The notes below the pieces were generated by a model. It was not told where the DNA came from. It did not search any database and was given only the letters and a program-made list of their open reading frames with translations. From JAJDAT01 sp964344185 (GTDB lineage: Bacteria > Nitrospinota > Nitrospinia > Nitrospinales > JAJDAT01), in the NCBI GenBank assembly GCA_964344185.1, contig CAYFMN010000001.1, positions 186,001 through 250,000 of the forward strand: a stretch of DNA of 64,000 nucleotides, given 5' to 3'. Of the stretch, positions 36,556 to 45,458 are shown one piece after another; position 1 is the first letter of the stretch, and each line of letters starts with the position of its first letter. Made by a program: the position numbers and the translations under genes.

Positions 36556-36591
36556 CTAACTTTTAAAATCAGAGGTCATTTTAAAAGTTAG
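36556..36591 (-). terminator. Intrinsic terminator downstream of cimA
   Basis: A perfect 13-bp stem CTAACTTTTAAAA/TTTTAAAAGTTAG with a 10-base loop, followed on the minus strand by GGCTTTTTTATT. It ends the lysC-cimA transcript before hflX. Confidence 0.85.
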
Positions 36592-36637
36592 TAGTCGCTA
36601 GAAAAATTTTGGAAATGGCTTTCTAAATTTTTATTTT

Positions 36638-38206
36638 TTATGAGTTATTTCTCATTAATTTATAATGGATACTATCTAGCAGAGCTTGCCAACTTGCTTC
36701 AATAATGTTTTCGGAAACTCCAACTGTTCCCCATTTTTCATGGTTATCGCCAGACTCTATTAAAACTCGAATTTTAGCCGTTGTGCCTTTCTTTTCTTCT
36801 AAAATTCGTACTTTATAGTCGAAAAGATTTATTCCCTCTAACTCAGGATAAAACTTTATAAGAGCCTTGCGTATTGCTTTGTCTAATGCGTTTACTGGTC
36901 CATGGCCTTCGGCTGCGGATACTTCATGCTCGCCGTTGACTCGAATTTTTACGGTAGCTTCCGATATCGGAGTTTCGTCTTCTCTACGTTTTTCGACAAT
37001 AACTCGAAAGCCGACAAATTCAAAAAACTTTGCTTCCTCACCTAAAGCGCTTCGCATTAATAACTCAAATGAACCTTCGGCGCCTTCATATTGATAACCT
37101 AAACTTTCAGCCTCTTTAAGCTCTTGAAGGATTTTCTTAATTTTAGGATTATCATCGTCGATATTAATTCCATATTCCTTGGCTTTGAATAAGATATTAC
37201 TTTTGCCTGATAGGTCGGAAACCAATATTCGAGTTTGATTGCCCACAAGCGATGGATCGATATGCTCATATGTAGCACGGTTTTTCTTGATGGCATTGAC
37301 ATGGACTCCACCTTTATGGGCGAACGCGCTTTTTCCCACAAAAGGTTGATGGCTCCAATGGGCTCGATTAACAATTTCGTCGACAAAAGACGAAACTTCT
37401 TTCAGGTTCGCCATTTGGTCGTCGGTGATACATTCCTTTTTCATTTTTAATTTTAAATTTGGAATTATGGAAACTAGATTCGCGTTGCCACATCGTTCTC
37501 CAAGACCATTGATAGTTCCCTGGACTTGTTCAGCCCCGGCGCTTACTGCCGCGATAGCGTTTGCTACCGCTAACTCAGAGTCATTATGCGTATGAATTCC
37601 GATGGGTACATTGGAGATTTTTTTTACGGTTTCTACAATTGATTGAATTTCCGTAGGCAAAGATCCACCGTTAGTATCGCAAAGTACCAAACAGTCTGCG
37701 CCAGCTAATTCCGCTTCTTTTAAAGTTTTTAGAGCGTAATCTGGATTTGCTTTGTAGCCGTCAAAGAAATGTTCAGCGTCATAAAAGACTTCTTCAAAAT
37801 TTTTTTTAAGGAATTCAACCGTTTCAGATATCATCGCCAAGTTTTTTTCAAGAGTTGTTGATATGGCTTCGCGGACATGGAGATCCCAGGTTTTGCCAAA
37901 AATAGTCACAACCTCAGTTTCCGCTTTTAATAAAGCTTGAATCGAAGCGTCGTTCTCAACGTTATTTTGGACAAGTCGGGTGCTTCCAAAAGAGACTATC
38001 TTTGTTTGTTGAAACTTTATTTCACGCACTTTTTCGAAGAATTCAATATCTCTTGGATTCGATCCAGGCCATCCTCCCTCAATATAATGAATACCCAGTT
38101 CATCTAATTTTTGAGCTATGCGAATCTTATCTTCGACAGTAAAAGACACATCTTCTGATTGAGAACCGTCTCTTAAAGTCGTATCGTATATTTGTATCGC
38201 GCTCAT
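36638..38206 (-). CDS. cimA: (R)-citramalate synthase
   Basis: 522 aa. DRE-TIM metallolyase barrel: IYDTTLRDGSQSEDVSFTVEDKIRIA, IHTHNDSELAVANAIAAV (metal His pair) and GTINGLGERCGNANL. The C-terminal LeuA-type regulatory domain starts near residue 390. Citramalate synthases condense pyruvate with acetyl-CoA for isoleucine made without threonine. IEGGWPGSNPRD and the FFDGYKAN segment favour CimA over 2-isopropylmalate synthase. It lies 27 bp downstream of lysC on the same strand. Confidence 0.93.
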   Translation of the reverse strand: MSAIQIYDTTLRDGSQSEDVSFTVEDKIRIAQKLDELGIHYIEGGWPGSNPRDIEFFEKVREIKFQQTKIVSFGSTRLVQNNVENDASIQALLKAETEVVTIFGKTWDLHVREAISTTLEKNLAMISETVEFLKKNFEEVFYDAEHFFDGYKANPDYALKTLKEAELAGADCLVLCDTNGGSLPTEIQSIVETVKKISNVPIGIHTHNDSELAVANAIAAVSAGAEQVQGTINGLGERCGNANLVSIIPNLKLKMKKECITDDQMANLKEVSSFVDEIVNRAHWSHQPFVGKSAFAHKGGVHVNAIKKNRATYEHIDPSLVGNQTRILVSDLSGKSNILFKAKEYGINIDDDNPKIKKILQELKEAESLGYQYEGAEGSFELLMRSALGEEAKFFEFVGFRVIVEKRREDETPISEATVKIRVNGEHEVSAAEGHGPVNALDKAIRKALIKFYPELEGINLFDYKVRILEEKKGTTAKIRVLIESGDNHEKWGTVGVSENIIEASWQALLDSIHYKLMRNNS

Positions 38207-38233
38207 TTTACGTTCCGGTAATTGATTTTTTTA

Positions 38234-39476
38234 TTAATTATCTTTTGCGTCGAGGCCAAAGCCTTCATGAAGAATATTAGTCGCCAACTCTGCATATTTT
38301 TTTTCTATAACGCAGGAGATTCTAATTTCTGAGGTACTTATCATTAAAAGGTTGATATGCTCTTTTGATAAAATATCGAACATCTTCGCGGCTACGCCAG
38401 AATGACTTCTCATTCCTGCTCCAACGATCGAAATTTTGCAGATGTTTGAGTCGCACTCTACTTCCTTTGCTTCAATTTTTTTTGCGACTTTTTTCATAAT
38501 TTCGGTGGCTTCCACAAAATCGGTTGTTGCAAGTGTAAAGGAAATATCTGTAATACCTTCTTTGCTCATATTTTGAATTATCATATCGATAGAAATGTTT
38601 GCTTCGTTAAGAGCGCCAAAAACTTTTGCGGCAATCCCAGGGTGATCTGGGGCTCCTTTTACCGTAATTTTGGCTTGTTTTTTGTCGCACATAACTCCTG
38701 AAACGACGGGTTGTTCCATGTTTGAATTCTCCCTACAAACGATCGTGCCTTCATCATTATCGCGAAAAGAGGACCTGACGACGATAGGCATGTTAAAATT
38801 TTTTGCAAATTCCACGCATCTTATTTGGAGTACGCCAGCCCCGAGACTAGACATTTCCAGCATTTCGTCGAACGAAACTGAATCTAATTTTTTTGCTTTA
38901 GGTACAATTCGGGGGTCTGCTGTATACACTCCGGCAACGTCTGTATAAATCTNNNNNNNNNNTCTCGCATTTATCTGCATTTAACGCTACAGCCAATGCG
39001 ACTGCCGAAGTATCTGACCCTCCACGTCCCAAGGTGGTAACCTCTCCCTGTTCGCTAATTCCCTGAAAGCCTGCGGCTACAATGACGTGATTTTCGCTTA
39101 ATAATTTTTTTGTTTTTTCCGCATCGATTTCCTTGATTCTTGCTCGGGTATGCGAATCGTCGGTAATCATGCCTAATTGTCTTCCGGTTAGCGAAATGGC
39201 GTGGCAACCAATAGTATGTAAAGCCATAGTTAGTAAGGCGGCTGAAACCCGTTCGCCTGATGATAACAACATATCAACTTCTCGTCGATTCATTTGATCT
39301 GTAATTTCTTTGGCCATATCAAGCAATCGGTCGGTTTCCCCACCCATGGCTGAAACAACCACTACTAAATCGGTTCCTTGATTTCGCGCGTTCAAAATTT
39401 TTTGAGCAACTGCTTTTATTCGTTCAATGCTACCGACAGAAGTTCCGCCGAATTTTTGTACAATTAATTTAGGCAT
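38234..39476 (-). CDS. lysC: Aspartate kinase, interrupted by an assembly gap
   Basis: N-terminal kinase domain (39476-38963): LIVQKFGGTSVGSIERIKAVA, then VTTLGRGGSDTSAVALAVALNADKCE. C-terminal part (38952-38234) resumes at IYTDVAGVYTADPRIVPKAKKLD, then two ACT domains (ITVKGAPDHPGIAAKVFGAL; ISIVGAGMRSHSGVAAKMFD). The two parts are in different frames because of 10 N. Removing the N run and merging the duplicated TCT on both sides gives a continuous 409-aa protein with the family's CEIYTDV motif. It makes aspartyl phosphate for lysine, threonine and methionine. Confidence 0.95.
38953..38962. other. Assembly gap (10 N) inside lysC
   Basis: The bases TCT occur on both sides (38950-38952 and 38963-38965). 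Joining the flanks over this 3-base overlap restores the lysC frame and the expected Cys-Glu-Ile-Tyr-Thr-Asp order, so no sequence seems to be missing. The N run is a scaffolding placeholder. Confidence 0.9.
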
Positions 39477-39529
39477 TGGATTTTCTTTAAATTACTTGTT
39501 GAGAGGTTCTAAAAATCGGATTTGTTGGT

Positions 39530-40726
39530 TTACATATCGCCTTTGAATAATGCGGCTATTAAACTTGGGCCGCTATCAAATTGCAAAGTTTCCGATGAAA
39601 GAATTTGTTCGTCAAAAGTTTCTATAGTGTCTCGTCCCGAACGACTAGGATAGACAACAAATGGCACTGGATCTCTGCCAAATTTCATTTTATTAGCCGA
39701 ACAGAAATGATTAACAGTTAATAAAACTGTCAATTCTTTATTGTTTTCGAGAGTTTTTATGATTGGTTCTAAAGTTTTTTTATCAAAGTCTTCAATCGCT
39801 AATATTTTGTCATCTGCGGAACCTTGCATGGAGGCGCGTTCAGGAGCCGAAATTTGTAAATAAACAACATCCTTTGTTTTTAGTTCTTGTAAAGCAGTTT
39901 CGGCTTTAGCTTCATAGTCAGTGTCCATAAAGCCTGTCCCTTTAGAGATAAAATCCATTCCCGCTGCTTTTGCCATTCCTTGAAACAATGACGAAGCCGA
40001 AACGGCAGAAGCGTTGAACGTATATTTTTCTTCGAAAGGCGGTATTTTAGGAATAGGGCCATTTCCCCAAAACCAAACGCTATTGATAGGATCCTTACCC
40101 TCTTCTTTATGTTTTTTACCCAATGGATGGTTGTGTAAGATGATTTGAGCTTGATTTAAAATAAAAACTAACGCCTTAGAGTCTTTTCCAGTAGGCATGT
40201 AGTCTCGAATGCCTTCTCCAATTAATTCGTCTGGAGGATTCAATCGCTCTGAAAGAGATAGTCCCTGGATAGTCGCTATATTATGGTAACCGCCCAGGGA
40301 ATGGAAACGTACTTTAGCGTCAAATACTTGTTCTTGTAGCGTTTTTAGCAAATCTTCGGAATCTTCTTTTGAAAGTTGTCCACCTGTATAATCTTTCATT
40401 ACCATGTCGTTATGGCCGGATTGTAAGGAGACAAAATCACAGCATAATGGTATTTCTCCTGGTTCAAGTGAAATCCCGGCGCTTAAAATATCAAAAAAGG
40501 CCGCTCCAGCCTTATATTTAAGTGGGTCGTACCCTAATAGAGAAAGAAATGAGATGTCATTTCCTGGAAGCAGCCCTTCTGGAATAGTTCTGGTTGAACC
40601 GCAACGTCCTTCAAATGTTAAACGGTCTAGGTTAGGTGTTTCCGCAATTTGTAAAGGAGTTAAATTATTTTTTTCAGCTATTGGATCGTCAGTCAATCCG
40701 TTTGCAATGATAATTAAATATTTCAT
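39530..40726 (-). CDS. Phosphoglycerate mutase-like (ApgM family) protein with lost active-site residues
   Basis: 398 aa, full length for the archaeal-type cofactor-independent phosphoglycerate mutase/alkaline phosphatase fold: LTPLQIAETPNLDRLTFEGRCG, LSLLGYDPLKYKAGAAFFD, ending DPVPFVVYPSRSG. The metal and nucleophile positions are changed: DG to NG at residue 9, the GSD serine to N56, the DEAGH motif to ERASM, and DHPTP...KTH to NHFCS...KFG. It is thus probably not an active mutase. A branch of this family beside threonine genes has been proposed as homoserine kinase; lysC is 53 bp downstream. A regulatory or new role is possible. Confidence 0.8.
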   Translation of the reverse strand: MKYLIIIANGLTDDPIAEKNNLTPLQIAETPNLDRLTFEGRCGSTRTIPEGLLPGNDISFLSLLGYDPLKYKAGAAFFDILSAGISLEPGEIPLCCDFVSLQSGHNDMVMKDYTGGQLSKEDSEDLLKTLQEQVFDAKVRFHSLGGYHNIATIQGLSLSERLNPPDELIGEGIRDYMPTGKDSKALVFILNQAQIILHNHPLGKKHKEEGKDPINSVWFWGNGPIPKIPPFEEKYTFNASAVSASSLFQGMAKAAGMDFISKGTGFMDTDYEAKAETALQELKTKDVVYLQISAPERASMQGSADDKILAIEDFDKKTLEPIIKTLENNKELTVLLTVNHFCSANKMKFGRDPVPFVVYPSRSGRDTIETFDEQILSSETLQFDSGPSLIAALFKGDM

Positions 40727-41127
40727 TCAGTTTGGTCGTATTTAGTAAAATTCCACATTATAACGGTTTTAAACTATTTTACCTAACTATAGAACTGTTA
40801 TAAGCTTAGTTTTTTCTAGACTTAAAAGACGCAAAGCTGAAATCAAGTATAAAGAACTGTACAGTTTTTTTGGATAACGGTATTTTAACCTTCAATTCGA
40901 CATAATGTTGTCTTGCTATCCGTATTTCAAAGTAAGGGTTTTTGAATGCTTTGTAACCTATTGAAATTAAATATTATAGACTTTATTAAGGTTTTGTGAA
41001 ATAATTCTTAAGACAAATGAAAATATGGAGTTACTTAAGTTTTTGGCGTTTTTCCGAGGGGAAAATGGGGGGGCTAAAGGCTAAATATTCCTTATCTTCA
41101 AGGAGCTAAGAAAGGAAATTTAATCTC
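40727..41127. other. Intergenic region between divergent genes
   Basis: AT-rich with no coding frame or convincing hairpin. A run of seven G lies near 41065. It holds the promoters of the ApgM-like gene (minus) and the MBL gene (plus), but I cannot assign hexamers. Confidence 0.35.
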
Positions 41128-42015
41128 ATGATGGAGATAAACGAGATTTGCCAAAACGGCGAACCTTTATCCTTAAAAACAGACGGTCATTTAAGAGTTG
41201 TATTTATAGGCGTAGGGTCTGCTTTTGCAAAAAGAAGACGCCAGTCGAATATTTTAATTATTCAAGGCGATCATCACGTTTTGATTGATTGTGGTACGCA
41301 AGGACCGCTTGCATTAAATGATTTAGGCCTAAATGTATTGACCGTCAGGTGTTATTTGCCCACCCACAGTCATGCTGATCATGTTGGAGGTTTTGAAGAA
41401 ATTGCTTTAAGTAATAGATACACGCCTCATGCAGAAGGTAAACCGCAGATGATTATTTTGCGAGACTACCAGGATTTATTGTGGAGTAAAACATTAGCCG
41501 GTGGAGCAGAGTTTTGTGAAGCCAACCAAGGCAGAAGTTTACAAATCACGGATTTTTTCGATATTTTAAGGCCTAATACAGACCAGGTAGAGGGTAGGAA
41601 AGTTTGGGTTTATAATCACGGTCCTATCGAAATCATTATTATGCGAACAAGGCATTTCCCGGACAGCGCGGTCAATGTCGACGAATCGCAATGGTGTTGT
41701 GGAGTATTTATAAATCGAAAAGTATGGATTTCTGGCGATACAATGTTTGATTATGAATACCCCACCAGATTTGCCAAACAAGCTGAAACGATGTTCCATG
41801 ATTGTCAGATGTTTGTGGGTGGAGTTCATGCCTCATATCATGAACTCATGACATTGAGTCCTGAAATTAGAAAAAAGATGTATCTTTATCACTATAACGA
41901 TAACTGGGATAAGCCTGAAACTTGGGTTAAAGAATCTGATCCATTTACGGGAATCCCTGAAAAAGACGGCTTCAAAGGTTGGACTCAACAACAAGTTGCT
42001 TACGATTTTAAATAG
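41128..42015 (+). CDS. Metallo-beta-lactamase-fold hydrolase
   Basis: 295 aa. The metal motif is HSHADH in LPTHSHADHVGGFEE; earlier IDCGTQGPLALNDLGL and late ISGDTMFDYEY and FHDCQMF follow the fold's order. Overall resembles RNase Z-type or phosphodiesterase-like MBL proteins, with a second His in RTRHFPDSAVN. The N-terminal GVGSAFAKRRRQSNILI is as in cAMP phosphodiesterase-like members. The ribosome site is weak (AAGGAAA 9 bases upstream). Substrate unknown. Confidence 0.85.
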   Translation: MMEINEICQNGEPLSLKTDGHLRVVFIGVGSAFAKRRRQSNILIIQGDHHVLIDCGTQGPLALNDLGLNVLTVRCYLPTHSHADHVGGFEEIALSNRYTPHAEGKPQMIILRDYQDLLWSKTLAGGAEFCEANQGRSLQITDFFDILRPNTDQVEGRKVWVYNHGPIEIIIMRTRHFPDSAVNVDESQWCCGVFINRKVWISGDTMFDYEYPTRFAKQAETMFHDCQMFVGGVHASYHELMTLSPEIRKKMYLYHYNDNWDKPETWVKESDPFTGIPEKDGFKGWTQQQVAYDFK

Positions 42016-42260
42016 TTTTTATTTATTGAAAGTTTTGATTTTTTGATTGTATCCTTTCCTCTCGCTTGATAAAAGTTAACAGCTTCGTATTGCTGTAAGC
42101 GTGTTTTTATAAGCTGTTGCAAACCTTTATTTATCAAAAAAAGCTATTTCTTGTTACAATTGGCCAAAATACTACTTATTGTTTTGTGTGAGTTGAGGCG
42201 CAAGACTACCTATACTCAGAATAAATAAGTTCTTAAGAAGTTTTGTATTTCGTAAATTAA

Positions 42261-42758
42261 ATGAAAATTTCAATACGGCAATTTTTAATTTTGTTATTGT
42301 TTTTTTTACCTAGTTTTTTAGGGTGTGAAGGGGCTGTGCCGTCAGATTTGGATAGAGCCGCCAAAGTAATACGATTTATGTCTGAAGAAAACAAGTTAGA
42401 AAGAACTTCCTTCCCCGCTCTCTATCCCAAATGCCTGCCCTCTGAATTTGTGAAATGGTTGTTTTCGGAAAAAGGCAAAGCCGAATGGCCAGATTCTTTA
42501 GATAATGACGATTCCAATCCTGATGTTCGGAATAAGGCCTTCAAGGAAGGCGCTCCGATTGTTCCAAAAAGCGTTAAATTTTTTGCAGGAAAAACAGATC
42601 CAGACGCGGGAAGGCAGCTAATTGTCAAAGCTAACGACGCTTCTCGAACAATTATTGTAGAAGGATATGGCGATCCACAAAAAAAACCCGATTTAAAACG
42701 GGAATGGGATTTACCTGTTGTAAAACAGGTTCCAAAGTTTGAATTGAACAAGTACTAG
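42261..42758 (+). CDS. Small lipoprotein, unknown function
   Basis: 165 aa. Signal MKISIRQFLILLLFFLPSFLGCEG ends in a lipobox (FLGC). The mature part is charged and Pro-rich, with no domain I recognise. It stands alone; the 93-bp structured repeat copy B starts 33 bases after its stop. Confidence 0.7.
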   Translation: MKISIRQFLILLLFFLPSFLGCEGAVPSDLDRAAKVIRFMSEENKLERTSFPALYPKCLPSEFVKWLFSEKGKAEWPDSLDNDDSNPDVRNKAFKEGAPIVPKSVKFFAGKTDPDAGRQLIVKANDASRTIIVEGYGDPQKKPDLKREWDLPVVKQVPKFELNKY

Positions 42759-42790
42759 AACTCCCGCCTATCTTTCGAAAGTTTTAAGAA

Positions 42791-42883
42791 GACATCTAAT
42801 AATTGGCATTTTTACTGATTTGCTATCGTCTAGCCCTTGAGTTTAAGGGCCAGGCTCCTAACAAAACTGAATTTTTAGAGGTT
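42791..42883 (+). repeat. 93-bp structured interspersed repeat, copy B
   Basis: Same length and orientation as 16321-16413, 82 of 93 positions identical by hand alignment. The apical hairpin here is longer (GCCCTT with AAGGGC) because two mismatched pairs of copy A are complementary in this copy; the neighbouring stem is weaker. Like copy A it follows the 3' end of a plus-strand gene. Confidence 0.75.
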
Positions 42884-42992
42884 TCCTTAAATTTTTTAGG
42901 CGCCGCTTCTTTAGAAATCCGAAAAAATTAAGCCGTTGGTTTTTAAATAAAATTTTTCTAAAATGACTTTATCTTCGTATCCATAAAATCTC

Positions 42993-44822
42993 GTGAAGAT
43001 CGAAAGGACGACTTTCTTGAAGAGATTGTTGAGTATTGGTATAGGTACTTTTCTTTTCGCTGTGATGTTTTTTTTAGACGCTAACGCTTTGGATCGAGGT
43101 ATTAAGATCGTCGCTAAATTAGAAGAAGATTCTGGCAAAGCGGTTGGAAGCTTTAGGGCATTAGTGATTGGTATCGACAATTATCTTGATTCGAATATTC
43201 CTGATTTGAAAACCGCAACGAACGACGCTCGCGAGGTCGCCTTGGTTTTGAAGCGAGACTATGGGTTTTCCAAAATTTCTATTCTTTTGAATGAAAAAGC
43301 GAACGAATCGAATGTTATTAAGGCGTTACGAGCGTTAGTCCGAGAAAGCCGGGAGGATGATTCCGTATTTATTTACTATGCGGGGCATGGAGAGTTGGAT
43401 AAGTTGACTCGAGCTGGCTATTGGGTTCCGCAAAATGCAAAAGCTGGAGACTCCACAACATACATCGATAATGCGATTATTCAACGGTACATAAAAGCTA
43501 TACCGGCACGGCATGTCCTATTAGTCTCAGATAGTTGTTTTTCTGGCTCTTTATTTGGAGAGACTAGAGACTTACCTCCTCTTATAGAGGATAATTATTA
43601 CGCGACATTATATAAAGAAAGGTCTCGTTGGGGATTGACTTCGGGAAATTTGACTCCGGTAACGGATAGAGGGTTTAAGAGACATAGTATATTTGCTTAC
43701 CAATTTTTAAAAGCGCTTAAGTATAATGAGCAACCTTATCTTACGCCTAGAGAAATTTATCAAAAAATTGGTCCTATTGTTCGCAATAACTCAGAACAAA
43801 TGCCCATTTCAAAACCCATTATTAATACTGGAGATGAAGGAGGCGAGTTTATTTTTATAAAGACTACCTTAGGAAATAAAAAAACGTCTAAATCGGCTAT
43901 CGGTTTAATAGCCAGGCCTAATAAGCTTAAAAAAATTGAAAATCCTATAGAATTAAATCCAACTGGTAAAAATGAATTAGATGAAATATTGAAAAAAGCT
44001 AAGGAAAAGGAAGAAGAGAAAGAAGATGTTGACGAAGAGGCAGCGGAAGAAATTATTGAAGAGATGTATGTCAAGTTAGAAGAGATTGATGGATTGGAAG
44101 AAAATGTTTTTGGCGCCGAAGAAAAAGCCAAGGCTTATAAAGCTTTTTTAAAAAAGTTTCCTAGTCCCTATGATGGAAAGAGAAGAATAGAATTACGGCA
44201 AAAATTCTGGGAAGGACTAGCAAAGCTACCCCTTGAAAAAAGAAGACAAAAGATTCGTCTTTTAAGGGATATGGTTTTAATTTCAGGCGAGTGTTTTATA
44301 AGAAGGGAGAGATCAAACTCTATTTGCCCAAAAGATTTTTATATGGATAAGTTTGAAGTAACCCAGAAACAATTTATTAAGATAATGGGAAAAAACCCGT
44401 CAAGGCTAAAGGGAGACAATTTGCCAGTTGAGAATGTAACTTGGTTTGAAGCCGATGATTACTGTAAAAAATTGGGAAAACGACTTCCTACAGAAACAGA
44501 ATGGGAGTTTTCGGCTAAAGGAGCAGGATATATTGGAGAATTTTTTTGGTCCAACTCGGATAATAAAACTCATAAAGTGGGAATTCGAGAATCTAATGGG
44601 TATGATGTTTTTGATATGTTGGATAATGTATCTGAATGGACTTCGGATTTTTTTGATAAGACATTGAAAAATACGGCAAAAGATCAATTGCGTCGGGCAA
44701 GTCGTTCTATCCGGGGCGGTTCCTGGAGAATGTCTGGTCCGAGTACTATTAAAAAGAGGATAAAAGGAGAACCATATCACAGATCGGCAGTAAATGGCTT
44801 CCGTTGCGTTGTAAGTGACTGA
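42993..44822 (+). CDS. Secreted caspase-fold peptidase fused to SUMF1-like domain
   Basis: 609 aa from GTG at 42993, with a signal peptide (FLKRLLSIGIGTFLFAVMFFLDANA). Residues about 45-290 are a C14 caspase-like domain with catalytic His in YYAGHGE and Cys in SDSCFSGS. A Glu/Lys-rich coiled coil (about 325-375) follows, then a helical part and a SUMF1/FGE-sulfatase-type domain (about 425-609): FYMDKFEVTQKQFIKIMGKNPS, LPTETEWEFSAKG, NVSEWTSDF, RGGSWR. The SUMF1 part lacks the Cys pair of true formylglycine enzymes, so it likely binds a partner. No substrate gene is obvious. Confidence 0.9.
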   Translation: MKIERTTFLKRLLSIGIGTFLFAVMFFLDANALDRGIKIVAKLEEDSGKAVGSFRALVIGIDNYLDSNIPDLKTATNDAREVALVLKRDYGFSKISILLNEKANESNVIKALRALVRESREDDSVFIYYAGHGELDKLTRAGYWVPQNAKAGDSTTYIDNAIIQRYIKAIPARHVLLVSDSCFSGSLFGETRDLPPLIEDNYYATLYKERSRWGLTSGNLTPVTDRGFKRHSIFAYQFLKALKYNEQPYLTPREIYQKIGPIVRNNSEQMPISKPIINTGDEGGEFIFIKTTLGNKKTSKSAIGLIARPNKLKKIENPIELNPTGKNELDEILKKAKEKEEEKEDVDEEAAEEIIEEMYVKLEEIDGLEENVFGAEEKAKAYKAFLKKFPSPYDGKRRIELRQKFWEGLAKLPLEKRRQKIRLLRDMVLISGECFIRRERSNSICPKDFYMDKFEVTQKQFIKIMGKNPSRLKGDNLPVENVTWFEADDYCKKLGKRLPTETEWEFSAKGAGYIGEFFWSNSDNKTHKVGIRESNGYDVFDMLDNVSEWTSDFFDKTLKNTAKDQLRRASRSIRGGSWRMSGPSTIKKRIKGEPYHRSAVNGFRCVVSD

Positions 44823-44962
44823 TATCGAAAAAGGTTACTGAATTTGTTTTTTTTCGCAGAAATACTATATAATTAGCCATCGAAAAAACTATGGTCCGAA
44901 AAAGTTGAGAAGATTAAGCTTTGGTCGTGTGTTGTATTGGAAAATAAAAAGGAAAAAATTGT

Positions 44963-45358
44963 ATGAAACCGATTCAGAAGGTATTTATTTTAACTATGTT
45001 TTTTGTAATGGCGGGTTGTTCGACATCCAATATTGCAAACCGCGGCGAATATATTGAAAAGGATTCTTTTTCAAAAGGTATGCCGAGAGTTGACGTTTTG
45101 GCTCGATTTGGGCGGCCCGTTGAAACAAAGGAAAAAAAAGGTAGAAAAGTAGATTTATATAGATTAGAACAAGGAGAAAAACCGCTTTCGAAATTTGTGA
45201 AAGGCGGTTTGACAGCTTTTCTTGCCGTTTCAACAATAGGTTTATCAGAAATTGTAGCTGATCCCGTTACCCAAACTATGCCGGTTGTAGTGTTTGAAGT
45301 TTATTATGATAAGAATGATCGAGTTGAGTACGTGCATTTTATTCAAAGACCCAAATAA
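44963..45358 (+). CDS. Small SmpA/BamE-like lipoprotein
   Basis: 131 aa. Signal ends in FVMAGCS (lipobox). FSKGMPRVDVLARFGRPVE resembles the start of the SmpA/OmlA (BamE) fold, and VFEVYYDKNDRVEYVHF the last strand. A short hydrophobic stretch (GGLTAFLAVSTIGLSEIVADP) in the middle is unlike BamE itself. Probably an outer-membrane lipoprotein of unknown task. Confidence 0.68.
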   Translation: MKPIQKVFILTMFFVMAGCSTSNIANRGEYIEKDSFSKGMPRVDVLARFGRPVETKEKKGRKVDLYRLEQGEKPLSKFVKGGLTAFLAVSTIGLSEIVADPVTQTMPVVVFEVYYDKNDRVEYVHFIQRPK

Positions 45359-45458
45359 ATATAACGATCTTTATTAAGAAGAGTTCTTCATTTATACCTG
45401 CCTAATAATTTTAGTTTTACCCTCCTTTTTATATTTTTTCATCTTCTGTTTTTAGCGA

